64,000 nt of DNA, taken from NCBI GenBank assembly GCA_963514095.1, contig OY741280.1, positions 24,043,341-24,107,340 on the forward strand, given 5' to 3'. The stretch comes from Eutrigla gurnardus. Its lineage: Eukaryota > Chordata > Actinopteri > Perciformes > Triglidae. The notes below the pieces were generated by a model. That model saw only the letters and a program-made list of their open reading frames with translations. It made no database searches and had not been told where the DNA came from. Shown here piece by piece: positions 48,111 through 59,200 of this stretch. A program made the position numbers and the translations under genes. The stretch's first letter is position 1, and every line of letters starts with the position of its first letter.

Positions 48111-48861
48111 CAGAGATGGAGTACAGAGTACTCGACCCCAGTACTTGAGTAAGAGTACAAATACTACTGGTCAAAATGTACTCCGTTACAAGTAAAAGTA
48201 GCTCCGTCGACATGGTACTCGAGTAAGTACTTGCTTTTAAATTTACTTTAAGTAAAAGTAAGAGTAAGAGTAAATTTCAAATAAAATGAATGGGATCACA
48301 GGACTACAGCAGATGTTGCAGATGTTTATTAACAATCATTGAAATTGTAACCAAATGAACCTGCACCGTCCAACTAACTCTCTATCATTGGGAACTGGAA
48401 CCCCCTCAAAGACCACTGGTTGAGAATCACTGTTTTACAAAAAACTACATCTCTGCTTTCAATAACTCAATGTTGAGGTCACTTGTCTTTACAGGAAGGA
48501 CAATATAGGAGCACAACAAACTGTCTCCCCATGTATCCTTATGGGGAGGGATTACGTATCTCCACTTTTCCGTAGATCCCAGTGGAGAGCGTGTGATAGG
48601 TTTCCTTCTTTGACAAACACAGCTTGTGTCCAATAGTACTTAAAAAAAAAGAAAGGAAAAAAAAAAAGACCAGACCTGAAAGTAACAAGTACTTTTCAGC
48701 CTTTCTAGAAATTAACTTGAGTAAAAGTATTTGTCTTGGAAATGTATTCAAGTAAGAGTAATAAGTACCAAAGAAATCTAATACTCAAGTAAAGTACAAA
48801 TCCTCTGGATGTACTTAAGTACAGTACTTAAGTAAATTTACTCCGTTACTGTCCACCACTG
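48111..48861. mobile_element. Non-autonomous hAT element, 751 bp
   Basis: Ends are CAGAGATGGAGTAC... and the complement of CAGTGGTGGACAGTAACGGA. Sub-terminal blocks full of ACTTGAGTAAGAGTA / AAGTAAAAGTA words are repeated in inverted form at the two ends. A perfect 8-bp target-site duplication CTGGTCTC lies at 48103-48110 and 48862-48869. No transposase ORF. Confidence 0.92.
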
Positions 48862-49077
48862 CTGGTCTCCCCCTCCAAACTCCTCCATCCGTGTTGTATA
48901 AGAGTGAGTGATATCAACCTCTTCTCCCCTCAAACAATTCACCGTTCCTTCAACTGTTTGTATGCTAATAGTTATTCAGTATTGGCATTTGAGTAAAAAC
49001 CCCTTTATATTGAGACTGAGTACAGGTTCGGTTATCCTTTCCCTGATTCAGGGTGGTGCCCCCAACACTGCTCACCT

Positions 49078-49140
49078 CCAGGTGAACCTGCATTCACCCA
49101 AGGACCCCTGGGATGGTCTCCCAGACCCTGAACAGGACCC
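49078..49140 (+). mobile_element. Probable 3' tail of the SINE at 47625
   Basis: CCAGGTGAACCTGCATTCAC CCAAGGACC... aligns by eye to the 3' region of the SINE at 63345-63415 (CCAGGTGAACCCTGCCTTCG). Separated from its head by about 1.25 kb, of which 0.76 kb is the hAT insertion. Confidence 0.55.
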
Positions 49141-49300
49141 GTGGTTCCAGATGATGGATGGCAGCCCAGGTTGCATTCACCTCACACGGCATCTTTATTT
49201 CTGTTCCTCCCACCTCATGGTTGGAAAACCACCAGTTTGTTGGATTATGATTAAAACAATGTGGACCAAGCGTTTGATGTTTTGAGTCACTTTTTGTCTC

Positions 49301-49306
49301 TTTATT
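49301..49306 (-). terminator. Candidate polyadenylation signal of lipocalin B
   Basis: Minus-strand AATAAA 26 nt after the stop. The surrounding plus-strand segment GTTTGATGTTTTGAGTC is also found in the gene C 3' UTR (51867-51884). Confidence 0.65.
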
Positions 49307-49331
49307 TGAAATATTAAAGTTGTTCCTGACT

Positions 49332-51252
49332 TCAGAAGATAAAGTCCATGCCCTCGCCTTCAGCACAGAAACCTGCAGAGAGAAACACAAAGAGATGAGT
49401 TCTGACACGTTGGTTTGGTGGTTTCAAGAGAGACGACGGGAAGGTGAAGCACCGTTCTCTGGGTCGTAGAGGAAGTCTGGTTCTCCGGAGAACCCGAGGC
49501 AGCTCGCCTGCTGCTGGAAACGCTCCATGTCCAAGTCCTTCAGGGTCGTTTCTCTGGCTGGAAACAAAACAACCAACATGGACGAAAGGCTTCACGTATA
49601 AAAGGTGTCACTTCCTCTCAGGCCTTTTCTTTTCATTCCTACCCATCAGGTATAGAGAGTGAACTTTGACCTCCTGGGCCGTAGCGTTGCTGTTGACGTG
49701 CAGCTTGTGCAGGATTCTGTCGAGGTCTCTGGCGGTGCTGTTGATGTTGAAGAGCATGCAGCCGTCGCAGCTCGGCAGCAGCTGGATGTCTGTGGAGATG
49801 TTGGCGACTGACGGCACAAAACAAGTCGACACTCAGAGCCACAGGCTAACATCGACGCGCTAATGTGCTCAACTTAGCATAGCGTGCTAGCATGTTAGCT
49901 TCAGCTAACCAGCATTCTACGAGTGCTTGGTCATCAACCACTCCTGCTTTCTTTCTACAGTCTGTGAGCAGCTGGACTTAAATGTTTAATCTTTAGTTAT
50001 TTATTCATATCCAGTTAGTTGAAAAGCAGCAGGACGATCGGAATATGCAGCTTTTATTTAGCTAGGAACACGATAAACGCTCTGACTAACTAACTAATCA
50101 AACAAAGATGGGTCATGTCGGTAACTTACCCAGGATCGATGCAGCGCTGCCGTTAACGGTAACGTTCACAGTGGATTTCACGCAGGTTGCAATTCTGAGA
50201 AACAAGACAAGAGGAGCTCTACATTGTTGTCAGGACCCCCAAGGCCTACAGAGACCTGATGGAGGGACCCCCAAGGCCTACAGAGACACGTGGAGGGACC
50301 CCCAAGGCCTACAGAGAGCCGGTAGAGGGACCCCCAAGGCCTATAGAGACCCGTGGAGGGACCCCGAAGGCTTACAGAGACCCGGTGGAGGGACCCCCAA
50401 GGCCTACAGAGACCCGGTGGAGGGACCCCCAAGGCCTACAGAGACCCGGTGGAGGGGTTTTGATGAGACAGAGTATTGTCTACAGAGGTGGAACAGTTTC
50501 AGTTAGGGTATAAAAAAAGGAGCCCAGGGAGGCAAACTAGTGACTTTGAACAGGATTTAACAGTGTTGTATATTTCTACATGTGATGACTTACAGCTTGT
50601 CCATCTGAGATACGACAAAGTCACCGGGGCTGTACGGTGAAGAGGTGACGATCATCCAGGAGCTCGTAGTCATCTTCAGGAGATCCTTAATTGCAACAGT
50701 GTCAGTGTAACCTACGAGGAAGTTCCACCTGCCGGGCATCTGCACACAAACAGGGATTCATGTAACAATCTGTGAATAAATACAAAGCAATAAGAGCAAA
50801 ATCAAGTAAAAATGTAATAAAAGCAAAATCAAGTCAAAATGTTACTAAAGAAAAATTAAGTAGAAATACGAGAAAGAATAAATGCAAATGCGCAAAAAAA
50901 TATATTAGAGTAAAAGTAAATAAAATTTACAAATAAATAAATATAAATCATAGAATTGTAGTTTAGATTTCAGGTATAACAATACGTCATCATCCAAGGA
51001 TTTAAATAGTTTAGCACTCTTGTGGACTCTTTTCATGCTAAGTTGCAAAAAGAATAAACTTGATGAACCGAGGAAGAATTTCCCTAAAAGCCGTATACAG
51101 TACCTGGGCCCAGGAGTCGGCCGAGGACTCACCATGGAGGTCTCCGTTGGAGACAACGGCGTGACCAGAGGCTGGCATTCTTCAGGTGTCAGAGCCGAGC
51201 TGCTCAGAAACAGCCCCGCCACCAGGAAATGAGTGCTGAGCCACATCTTCAC
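49332..51252 (-). CDS. Secreted lipocalin B (TBT-binding / PSTBP-like), 6 exons
   Basis: Exons (minus): 51252-51133, 50739-50594, 50194-50130, 49807-49643, 49557-49453, 49372-49332; 213 aa, phases 0-2-1-1-1 as in gene A. Signal peptide MKMWLSTHFLVAGLFLSSSA, with an alternative ATG two codons in. GxW motif PGRW (42-45) followed by NFLVGYTD; conserved Cys in EECQPL, ATCVKS, SCDGC, ASCLGF and GFCAEG; sequons NVT, NGS, NIS, NST, NAT. The group includes flounder tributyltin-binding proteins and the pufferfish saxitoxin/tetrodotoxin-binding protein, which carry ligands in plasma; which ligand this one binds cannot be told. A TATAAA box lies about 110 nt upstream. Intron 2 has a 32-bp minisatellite. 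Confidence 0.87.
50219..50457. repeat. 32-bp minisatellite, lipocalin B intron 2
   Basis: About seven copies of a unit with GGAGGGACCCCCAAGGCCTA and CAGAGACCCGGT. A related pair in reverse orientation is at 56085-56140. Confidence 0.93.
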
Positions 51253-51356
51253 GATGCCAGCCGATCCGCTTCAGATTACAACTGGAAGAGTCCCAGAGAC
51301 GATACCTGCAGGTCACCACGGTAACCACGACTGAGCCTCCACGGAGCCGCTCGGCC

Positions 51357-51362
51357 TTTATA
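51357..51362 (-). promoter_or_regulatory. TATA box of lipocalin B
   Basis: Minus strand TATAAAGG in the context TTCTATAAAGGCCGAGC, identical to that of lipocalin C. The transcript leader would be about 80 nt. Confidence 0.75.
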
Positions 51363-51540
51363 GAAGCCAAGCTTCTGGGTTTCTCCATTATTGACTTAAA
51401 AAAGGTCTGTGTCCTCTGTTTGAGCCGGTCTACCTCTCTGGAGGTCCAAAGGAGGTTTCAGGGTCTGTTGTGGGTGTAGAATTTCATAAGGACTCTGTTG
51501 GATTTCAGTATTAATCATTCACTAATTTATTGAACTGCCC

Positions 51541-51805
51541 TTTGGCAACCAACCCTTACCCCAACCCTTACCACCAACCCTTACCCCAACCCTTACCACA
51601 AACCCTTACCCCAACCCTTACCACAAACCCTTACACCAACCCTTATCCCAACCCTTACCACCAACCCTTACCCCAACCCTTACACCAACCCTTACCACAA
51701 ACCCTTACACCAACCCTTACCACCAACCCTTACACCAACCCTTACCACAAACCCTTACCCCAACCCTTACACCAACTGTTACCACAAACCCTTACACCAC
51801 CCCTT
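51541..51805. repeat. CCCTTACC(A/C)CAAA tandem repeat
   Basis: About 20 copies of a 12-14 bp AACCCTTACCCC / AACCCTTACCACA unit between the promoter of B and the 3' end of C. It resembles telomere repeat only superficially. Confidence 0.92.
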
Positions 51806-51896
51806 CACCCTCCACCTCTGTGTTACACCACCTTGTTACATTTTGAAAAAACATTACGAGCCAAACGTTTGATGTTTTGAGTCCATTTTTTGTCTT

Positions 51897-51902
51897 TTTA
51901 TT
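51897..51902 (-). terminator. Candidate polyadenylation signal of lipocalin C
   Basis: Minus-strand AATAAA 161 nt after the stop, in a context shared with the 3' UTR of gene B. Confidence 0.6.
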
Positions 51903-52062
51903 TTCTCAGTTTCAGTTTAAAATATTTTGGAAACATTATTACAATCATCACATACACACAGGTACATCCACCCATCGTAAACATTTGGGAGTAGCTGGCT
52001 GCTTCAGGGTCTTCAGGAGCCCGGGATCGAACAGCCCATCTTGTGGTCAACAGACGACCCAC

Positions 52063-53886
52063 TCAGTGTCCTCCCATATTGAACAGAATGCCCTCACCTT
52101 CAGCACAGAAACCTGCAGAGAGAAACACAAAGAGATGAGTTCTGACGTCTTGGTTTGGTGGTTTTAATGAGACGGTTGGAAGGTGAAGCACCGTTCTTGG
52201 GGTCGTAGAGGAAGTTTGGTTCTCCAGAGAACCCAAGGCAGCTCGCCTGCTGCTGGAAATGCTCGATGTCCGAGTCCTTCAGGGTCGTTTCTCTGGCTGG
52301 AAACAAAACAACAAAAATTGGGCGATGCTTCACGGATAAATATCATTTTCTCTCAGACTCGTTCCTTCCTACCCATCAGATAAAGAGCGTGAACTTTGAC
52401 CTCCTCCGCTGTGGCCTCAGTGTGGATATTTATCATTGGAAGCAGTTTGTTGAGGTCTGTGGCGGTGCTGTTGATGTTGAACACCATACAGCCCTCGCAG
52501 CTCGGAAGCAGGTGGAACACCGATGTGACGGTGCCGACTGAGGACAGAAACAAAGTCAGAACATGATGAACACGATAAAATGATATCCTCCATCGGAAAC
52601 AAAAAATATTTGTTTATCTGCCTAAGAACGTTTGTGTTCATCCACTTAAGCTGTGCTGCAGAGGATTGTGTTCAAATCAGTAAAAGAGAGTCAACAGCGA
52701 TGCTAACACATCAACCGGCAGCAGAGTCCAGCTATCTACCAAAGTATTGTAGATATTAACATGTTGACCCGATGACGCCGCTACGAAAAAGTCAGAAATC
52801 ACCAAAGTTATTAACATAACAACAGTTAGAAACACGATCTCAAGTATGATGTCACAGCAGGTGACCTACCTGAAGTTGAAAAAGTGTTGCCGTCCATGGT
52901 TATGTTGGTAAATGAGGTCACACAGGTTCCATTTCTGAGAGGAAAGTGAAAGTTTAACAATCTTCATTCTAATCACTTAATTTATACATTTCTAATCTAT
53001 AGTGAGCATCTGTGAGAGCAGAACATTAACAAAACTTTCCAAGTTTCTGTCTTTCTGTTAGCTTTAGCTTAGCATTATCCTGTGTGTAGTCATCAAGTTT
53101 ATGACAGTTAGCTAGCTAGTTTGAGCTGTGAGTTAACAATTGAAAACTGCTTTTGTCTATCTCTGACTGAAATCAAGGACCCATTGTTTAATAAAATAAA
53201 AAACTATAAATCTTGATGGTGAATATGCCGCTGTTATCATTGTAAACTAAATCAAATTTGAGTTTGAGCGAGGTCTTCACAAATATACGCTGTTTTCCTT
53301 TTAAAGTGTAACAGATTGATGCATCTCCATGGATCATCGTAGTTTGACAAAATAGGGGCTCCCCAAACAGGATCTTCCATAGGGCCCCCCAAAGGCAAGA
53401 ACGGCTCTGGGTTTAAGTGATAAAACGGAGTATCATCTGCATAGCGGTGGACCTGGATGTTACGTTGAGGAAATCAGTGAGAAAAAAACAATAAAAACAA
53501 ATACAAGTTTTACATTTGTTGTCTAAATCTGATCAATGTGTAATTTACAGAAACTGTTAGGAACTCACATTTTGTTCTCCTGAGACATAACGACCACATG
53601 GGGGTCGGATGGGGAGGCTGTGATGTTCGCCCAACAGCTGCTGGTTAGCTTCAGGATGTGGTTATATATTTCGCTATCAGTGTAACCCACGATGAAGTTG
53701 CTCCGGCCGAACATCTGAAACACAAACATGAGTCAGTGAACGACAACACAAACCAGATACAAACCAGATACATACCAGATTACAAAAACTGATATACACC
53801 AGACACAAACCAGATAGAAACCAGATACAAGAACAGTTTAACTCAGGTCAGAATCATCATCTTGTTTACTAATTAGCTGAACAGAT

Positions 53887-53938
<52 letters not shown>

Positions 53939-54348
53939 ACCAATTTCTAATAATTGTATGCAGTCAACCCTCTTGCATGGCTGCTTGTGTTTAGAAATGT
54001 AAAATTTGACATCAACACATGTAAGTCTTTAGTCCAGTAAGACTTTATGAACTAATGATGAACTAACGTGGCTGTGACGTCATAATAAATCTCTGAGACT
54101 TAAAATCAATGATGTGACCACATATTGGAGAATATAAATGAGTACACTTGTCGTGTTTTTTTACAACACGGACTGCACCATAAAGACATTTTTCCGGACC
54201 TGGGCCCAGGAGTTGGCCGAGGACTCACCATGGAGGTCTCCGTTGGAGACAACGGCGTGACCAGAGGCTGGCATTCTTCAGGTGTCAGAGCCGAGCTGCT
54301 TAGAAACAGCCCCGCCACCAGGAAATGAGTGCTGAGCCACATCTTCAC
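52063..54348 (-). CDS. Secreted lipocalin C, tandem paralogue of B, 6 exons
   Basis: Exons (minus): 54348-54229, 53714-53569, 52934-52870, 52537-52373, 52296-52192, 52112-52063; 216 aa. Exon lengths equal those of gene B exactly (120, 146, 65, 165, 105) except the last (50 versus 41), which ends NMGGH. Exon 1 and the promoter are nearly identical to B; exons 5-6 are very similar; exons 2-4 have diverged widely. The GxW motif is changed to FGRS (42-45), losing the Trp that packs the base of almost all lipocalin barrels. Cys positions are conserved, so the fold is probably retained. All splice sites and the frame are intact, so I see no sign of a pseudogene. Confidence 0.86.
53893..53937. repeat. 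(TA)n microsatellite, lipocalin C intron 1
   Basis: About 22 TA dinucleotides. Confidence 0.97.
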
Positions 54349-54452
54349 GATGCCAGCCGATCCGCTTCAGATTACAACTGGAAGAGTCCCAGAGACGATA
54401 CCTGCAGGTCACCACGGTAACCACGACTGAACCTCCACGGAGCCGCTCGGCC

Positions 54453-54458
54453 TTTATA
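54453..54458 (-). promoter_or_regulatory. TATA box of lipocalin C
   Basis: TTCTATAAAGGCCGAGC on the minus strand, the same context and spacing to the ATG as in gene B. Confidence 0.75.
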
Positions 54459-54619
54459 GAAGCCAAGCTTCTGGGTTTTTCCATTATTGACTTAAAAAAA
54501 GGTCTGTGTCCTCGGTTTGAGCCGGTCTACCTCTCTGGAGGTCCAAAGGAGGTTTCAGGGTCTGTTGTGGGTGTAGAATTTCATAAGGACACTGTTGGAT
54601 TTCTGTATTAATCATTCAC

Positions 54620-56240
54620 TCATTTATTGAACTGCCCTTTGGTCCACCAACGTATTCAAATACACAAAGTGCATCACAGCACAGGACCGGGATCCGGTCT
54701 GACCTCTGCCATAATGCTGGACTACCCCAAACTACATCATTTATTGGGGTCATTGCACAACCAGGACCCAGGTCTTCACCAGCCTGGTGAAGAAATATTA
54801 CTATATAATACTTGTACTTGACTTGTGCAACAAATATTTTCGACTGCATTCATTGGACAGCTTCCGCAGCTATGTAGCACTACATGCAGTACACAGTAAC
54901 AGGTCTCAGAAGTCAGAACTTTGGAACTAGGCGGGGGAACTAGATGCATACAAATGCTCCTCAATAAGCTCATACAATATGACATTAATACAAAAATAAC
55001 TGTTAGCTGCAGCCCTAGATTATTTAACAATATCTATTTTTGTTTTTATCCATTTTTGTTTTATCATTTCATGTGAAACATTGATGCTAGCCTGACCCCT
55101 AGTGGGAATTTTGTTCACAAGTTAGTCAATCAGAAGGACCTCACAGAGTCTATATTGCGTTGTTCAGATTCTGCAGGAGGATCACGAAGACAGCGGAGTC
55201 GTTGGTTCTTTAGTGCGCCATTGCTGCAGGCATTTATTTGCAGATGGACATCAGATGAACAGACGTCTGGAGAAATTCTCTTCTCTAGCTAAGAGCTGCT
55301 GTGTGCAACACAGTGCTCTATACCAGAGGCAAAAATGTTCTGGTCCTATTCTGTCTGCTCCAGAATATATAGTGTTACAAAGGCAGGGCTTATGTGTCAT
55401 GCTTATGCGTGCAGATGTGTATTTTTGAATTGATGCTCCCTCCTCCGAGCATTTCCTCTTTTGGTCTTTGAGATGATGGATGCGGTGACAGTCCCGAAAG
55501 TTGGGGCCTCTTCCTGCTCGCTGACCTCCATCACCTCCATCCTCGGGTCCTGCAAAGAAGACCCTATGTGCGTCTACCATACATCATGTGTCCCCCCCCC
55601 TGTCTGCCTCAGGCAACTTATAATTGATAACTTCATGTGTGTAAGCGTCTGCTGTTTTTGTTCCTCTAATGTGATTAAATGCGTTCATGGAAAGTGTATA
55701 AGTTCATGAACTTCCTCTATTCGGCTGCGTCTGTGCTCTACAATAAGTGTCTCATGGCAGTGCCTTTGCTGATTGTGACTTTCCAGCCGCTGTCTGAGGA
55801 TGACAGGATAGATTAATATCAAACACATTACATGATTATAAAACATACATGATTATGGAAAACCTACATGATTATGAAAAGCTACATGATTATAAAACGC
55901 CTACATGATTATGAGACATGCAATTTATGAAACCTACAATTTCCAGTGTGATTAACTTCTAATCATTTTTATATCTACATGGTCCACAGAGTTACTGCAG
56001 GGGGTCCATGAAATTATTTGATCCCAACCTTTTTTTCTTCCAGAAATTTCAGTATGTCCATAAATACACCTTAACCGGGTCTCTATAGGCCTTGGGGGTC
56101 CCTCCACTGGGTCTCTGTAGGCCTTGGGGGTCCTTGGCCTGAAAATGTTGAAGAGCTTTGGATTAAAGGGTTTATGGACAAAAAGATGGACAGATTAATC
56201 AATAAAGGACATTAGCTGCAGTCCTATATTTTTAACTGGA
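54620..56240. other. Spacer between the lipocalin cluster and the TLR gene
   Basis: No gene seen; the 109-codon minus ORF (55251-55580) and 82-codon plus ORF (55461-55709) have no family features. Two sites end in GCTGCAGCCCTA / GCTGCAGTCCTA (about 55003-55016 and 56210-56224) and look like degraded hAT right ends. At 55840-55920 a short repeat of ACATGATTATGAAAA-type words occurs. At 55978-56140 are inverted relatives of the 40.9-kb and 50.2-kb tandem repeats. Confidence 0.4.
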
Positions 56241-56268
56241 GTCAGCAGGTTGGCGGTCCCTGGTGGTC

Positions 56269-59200
56269 TCAGCATCGTGCCAGTCCGGCCGGCAGGTCGG
56301 CGGTCTCGGTGGGAGCGTCCCCCGTCTCCAGAGCTCGCCCCACGTTCTGCCAGAAGACCGCTGTGTGGCAGCCGGCCGGAGTCCAGCTCAGGTAGGTGCG
56401 TCTCTTCACCAGCTTCCTCATGCGGTAGTCCGGAGACAGCTGGTGGGCTGGGATCTCCTCCAGAAACAGCAGGATCAACACGTCCTTCTGCTCGTCAAAC
56501 AGGCGGAAGCTGCATCAACACACACACAGGACAGACCACGGGGACCAATCAGAGCACCGAATCCAGTTTGGGAGGGTTTGAGACCAGAGCAGGAGGTGCT
56601 GAGGGAGGGTGAGCGCCCCCACCTGGCCATCTGGATCTCCCTGGAGCACCACTCGCTCTGCAGGTAGCGGCGGCTGATCACACAGATGGTCTTCCTGCTG
56701 CCGTAGATGGCGTCGGTGATGTTGTCTATGATGGGTCTGCCTGCAGAGATGTTGACTGATTATCTGCCGATAGGAACGAGCTCTCCTTGACAGAGACAAG
56801 ACTGTGTGGATGAAACATTCAGTTGTTCAGTTTTACTCTATTAAGGGGCTAGTTAGCTCGCTAGTTAGCCCGCGAGTTAGCTCACTAGTCGCCAACTTTC
56901 TTATTCTCTGCGACAGTCACAGAACATCAGAGGCACCGCATGATCTGCTGAGCCGGTCTACACTACTTTGACATACAGCTGGACTTGTTTTTACCTTATT
57001 GTTCACGATGGCCCTTTCAATTAGCTAATGCTAATTCCGAGTGCTAATCGCTAACACGGTAGCTATTGTCATAACTACAGTTAGCAAAGTGTTTCAAAGG
57101 TCTGTTAAGGTGACAAAACACAAATTAGACTCTGAGCGTAAACGGTTGTGAATTTGAGTACACGCAAGGCTCTATGCATGCTAGTGATTAGCATTAGCAG
57201 TTAGCAGCAGGTTCAGCCATCAAAAGGTCTGGAGACTGAACTGAAGCATTGGAGGATGTAAAACCAATAAAAACGGGATGTGAAACTCCAACATCTTTAT
57301 AAATAAACACAAAACCGAAGTGTGGAAATGAAGAAGTACGAGAAAGAGGAAGACCTTTTGAAGAAGGAGTGCGTTGCGGCAGCGAGGCGTTCCATCGGTT
57401 CTTTTCATGGTCAAACAAAAAAATGGTTTGATCATTTTGCAAAAGGAAATTAATCCAGACTACCTCTTTCTCTCGTCAACCACAGCTGGTTGCTAGGCAA
57501 CGTAAACTGTGAGGAAATCCTCTGTAGAGCCGAACTTGCGGCGACCTTTTGTGGTCTTCAAAAGGTGATACGTGATATGAGATTTTAATTAATTGATTCT
57601 GTGTTCTTCACTGCCTTGTGTAAATGGACAATAAGTAGTGTTTTCTGATGACTAATTTGTATTAAATAAAGTTTATCTGCTTTTCTACTCTCTAAAGTCG
57701 GAACAAGATTCGTTTGACTGAAGACACTGACTTTATCTCCCACATGTAGAAGTGATGTTCGTAGGTGTGTAATGTACTCCAATTTCAATTTCAATAAAAA
57801 TTTGCATGAAAAAAAGAAAGAAAAAAAAAAACGCAGTTGACTTTGAGGGCCGAAACCTTCAAAGGATGCGGCCACTGAATGGAAACAGGATGATGGTCTA
57901 CCTGGTTGGAAGTCCCGGTGGTGCAGACAGAGTCTCCAGCCCTGCTCTCCTTCCAGCACCGGAAGCATCTCTGCGTAGACCCAGGCCTCGTCGTGAACAT
58001 TGTAGGAGACGAAGGCGTCGTAGCGATGAGGAGGAGCCCCCTTCTTCCTCCTACTGCTGTCGTAGAGGAAGGCCAGGAAGAGGTGGAAGCTGTAGGCCAG
58101 ATGCCACCTCAGAAAGTGGTAGATGAAGGACGCGAGGAGGGTTAGCAAAGTCAGACCGGTGCTGCACATGAAGCAGAGGAAGCTCACGTCCAACCAACAG
58201 GACTGAAGGTCAAAGTCCAGCAGCTTGGCTCCTTGTTGGCTGGGAGGAGAGGAGCAGGTGTACTGGTGGCCGTTGACCACCTGAGTTCGGGTGTTGCTCT
58301 TCGCCCATTGGATGAAGCCGACGTTGGAGCAGCCGCAGGTGAAAGGGTTGCCGGACAAGTCCAGGTGCATTAGTGCAGGGAGAGACTGGAAGACCGACTC
58401 ATTGAGTGCCGTCAACTCATTGTCTCTCAGTGTCAACCGGCGGAGGGCAGACAGGTTGACCAGGGCCAGGAATCTCAAAGACCGGAGTTTGTTTCTGGAA
58501 AGGTCGAGAGCCTGCAGGTTTTGGATTGACTGAAACACTTCAGGTTCAGGGTTTGAGACGTTACTGCTGATAATCCGAAGAGCCGTCAGGCGAGGGGTGA
58601 ACGTGAAGGTGTCGGGGTGAGGCGTCTCGGGGAAGAACTTCTCAGCTGCAAAGTACTCTAGATAGTCCAGACCCCTGAGCAGATCTGGTGAGATATCTAT
58701 GTCCCATTTATTGTTGTTCTGGATCGTGAGCATCCTCAAGGATGGCACATTTAAGAATATTGGTTCGTCATTTACTTGACGTCTCAAGCTGCTTGTATAC
58801 GTCGGGAGATACAGCGTGAGGTTTTCTAAGAGTGGTAGTCCTTTGAACATCTCTTGCCTGAGTGTGAATGGTGTGAGGGTAAGTGATCGGAGACTATCAA
58901 GTCCTTCAAAGGTCCGGATATTTACAGAGTAATCTGACACCGATGCAAAATCCAAAACCTGGAGAGAAGATAGACTCCCAAAGTCGCCTTTTCCTACTTC
59001 AACAAGTTTATTCCCGTTCATATTCAAGACGCGGAGGTTCTGCAGACTTGGGTCGAAGGCGTGGTTCATGCGAACAATTGGATTTTCCTCAATGTGAAGC
59101 GATCTTAAATTCTTCAGGCCTTGAAAAGTACATCCTCTGAGTGTTGAGATGTGATTCTGGTCCAGAGAGAGTTGCCGTAAACTCGTCAGATTGAGGAAGT

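Noticed and set aside
51541..51805. Interstitial telomere repeat
   Set aside because: The unit is CCCTTACC(A/C)CAA of variable length, not CCCTAA; only a visual resemblance.
49372..54348. Lipocalins B and C as one two-domain protein, as in the pufferfish toxin-binding protein
   Set aside because: Each has its own TATA box, signal-peptide exon, stop codon and polyadenylation signal, so they are separate tandem genes.
52063..54348. Lipocalin C as a pseudogene because of the lost GxW Trp
   Set aside because: All six exons, splice sites and phases are intact and the Cys pattern is kept.
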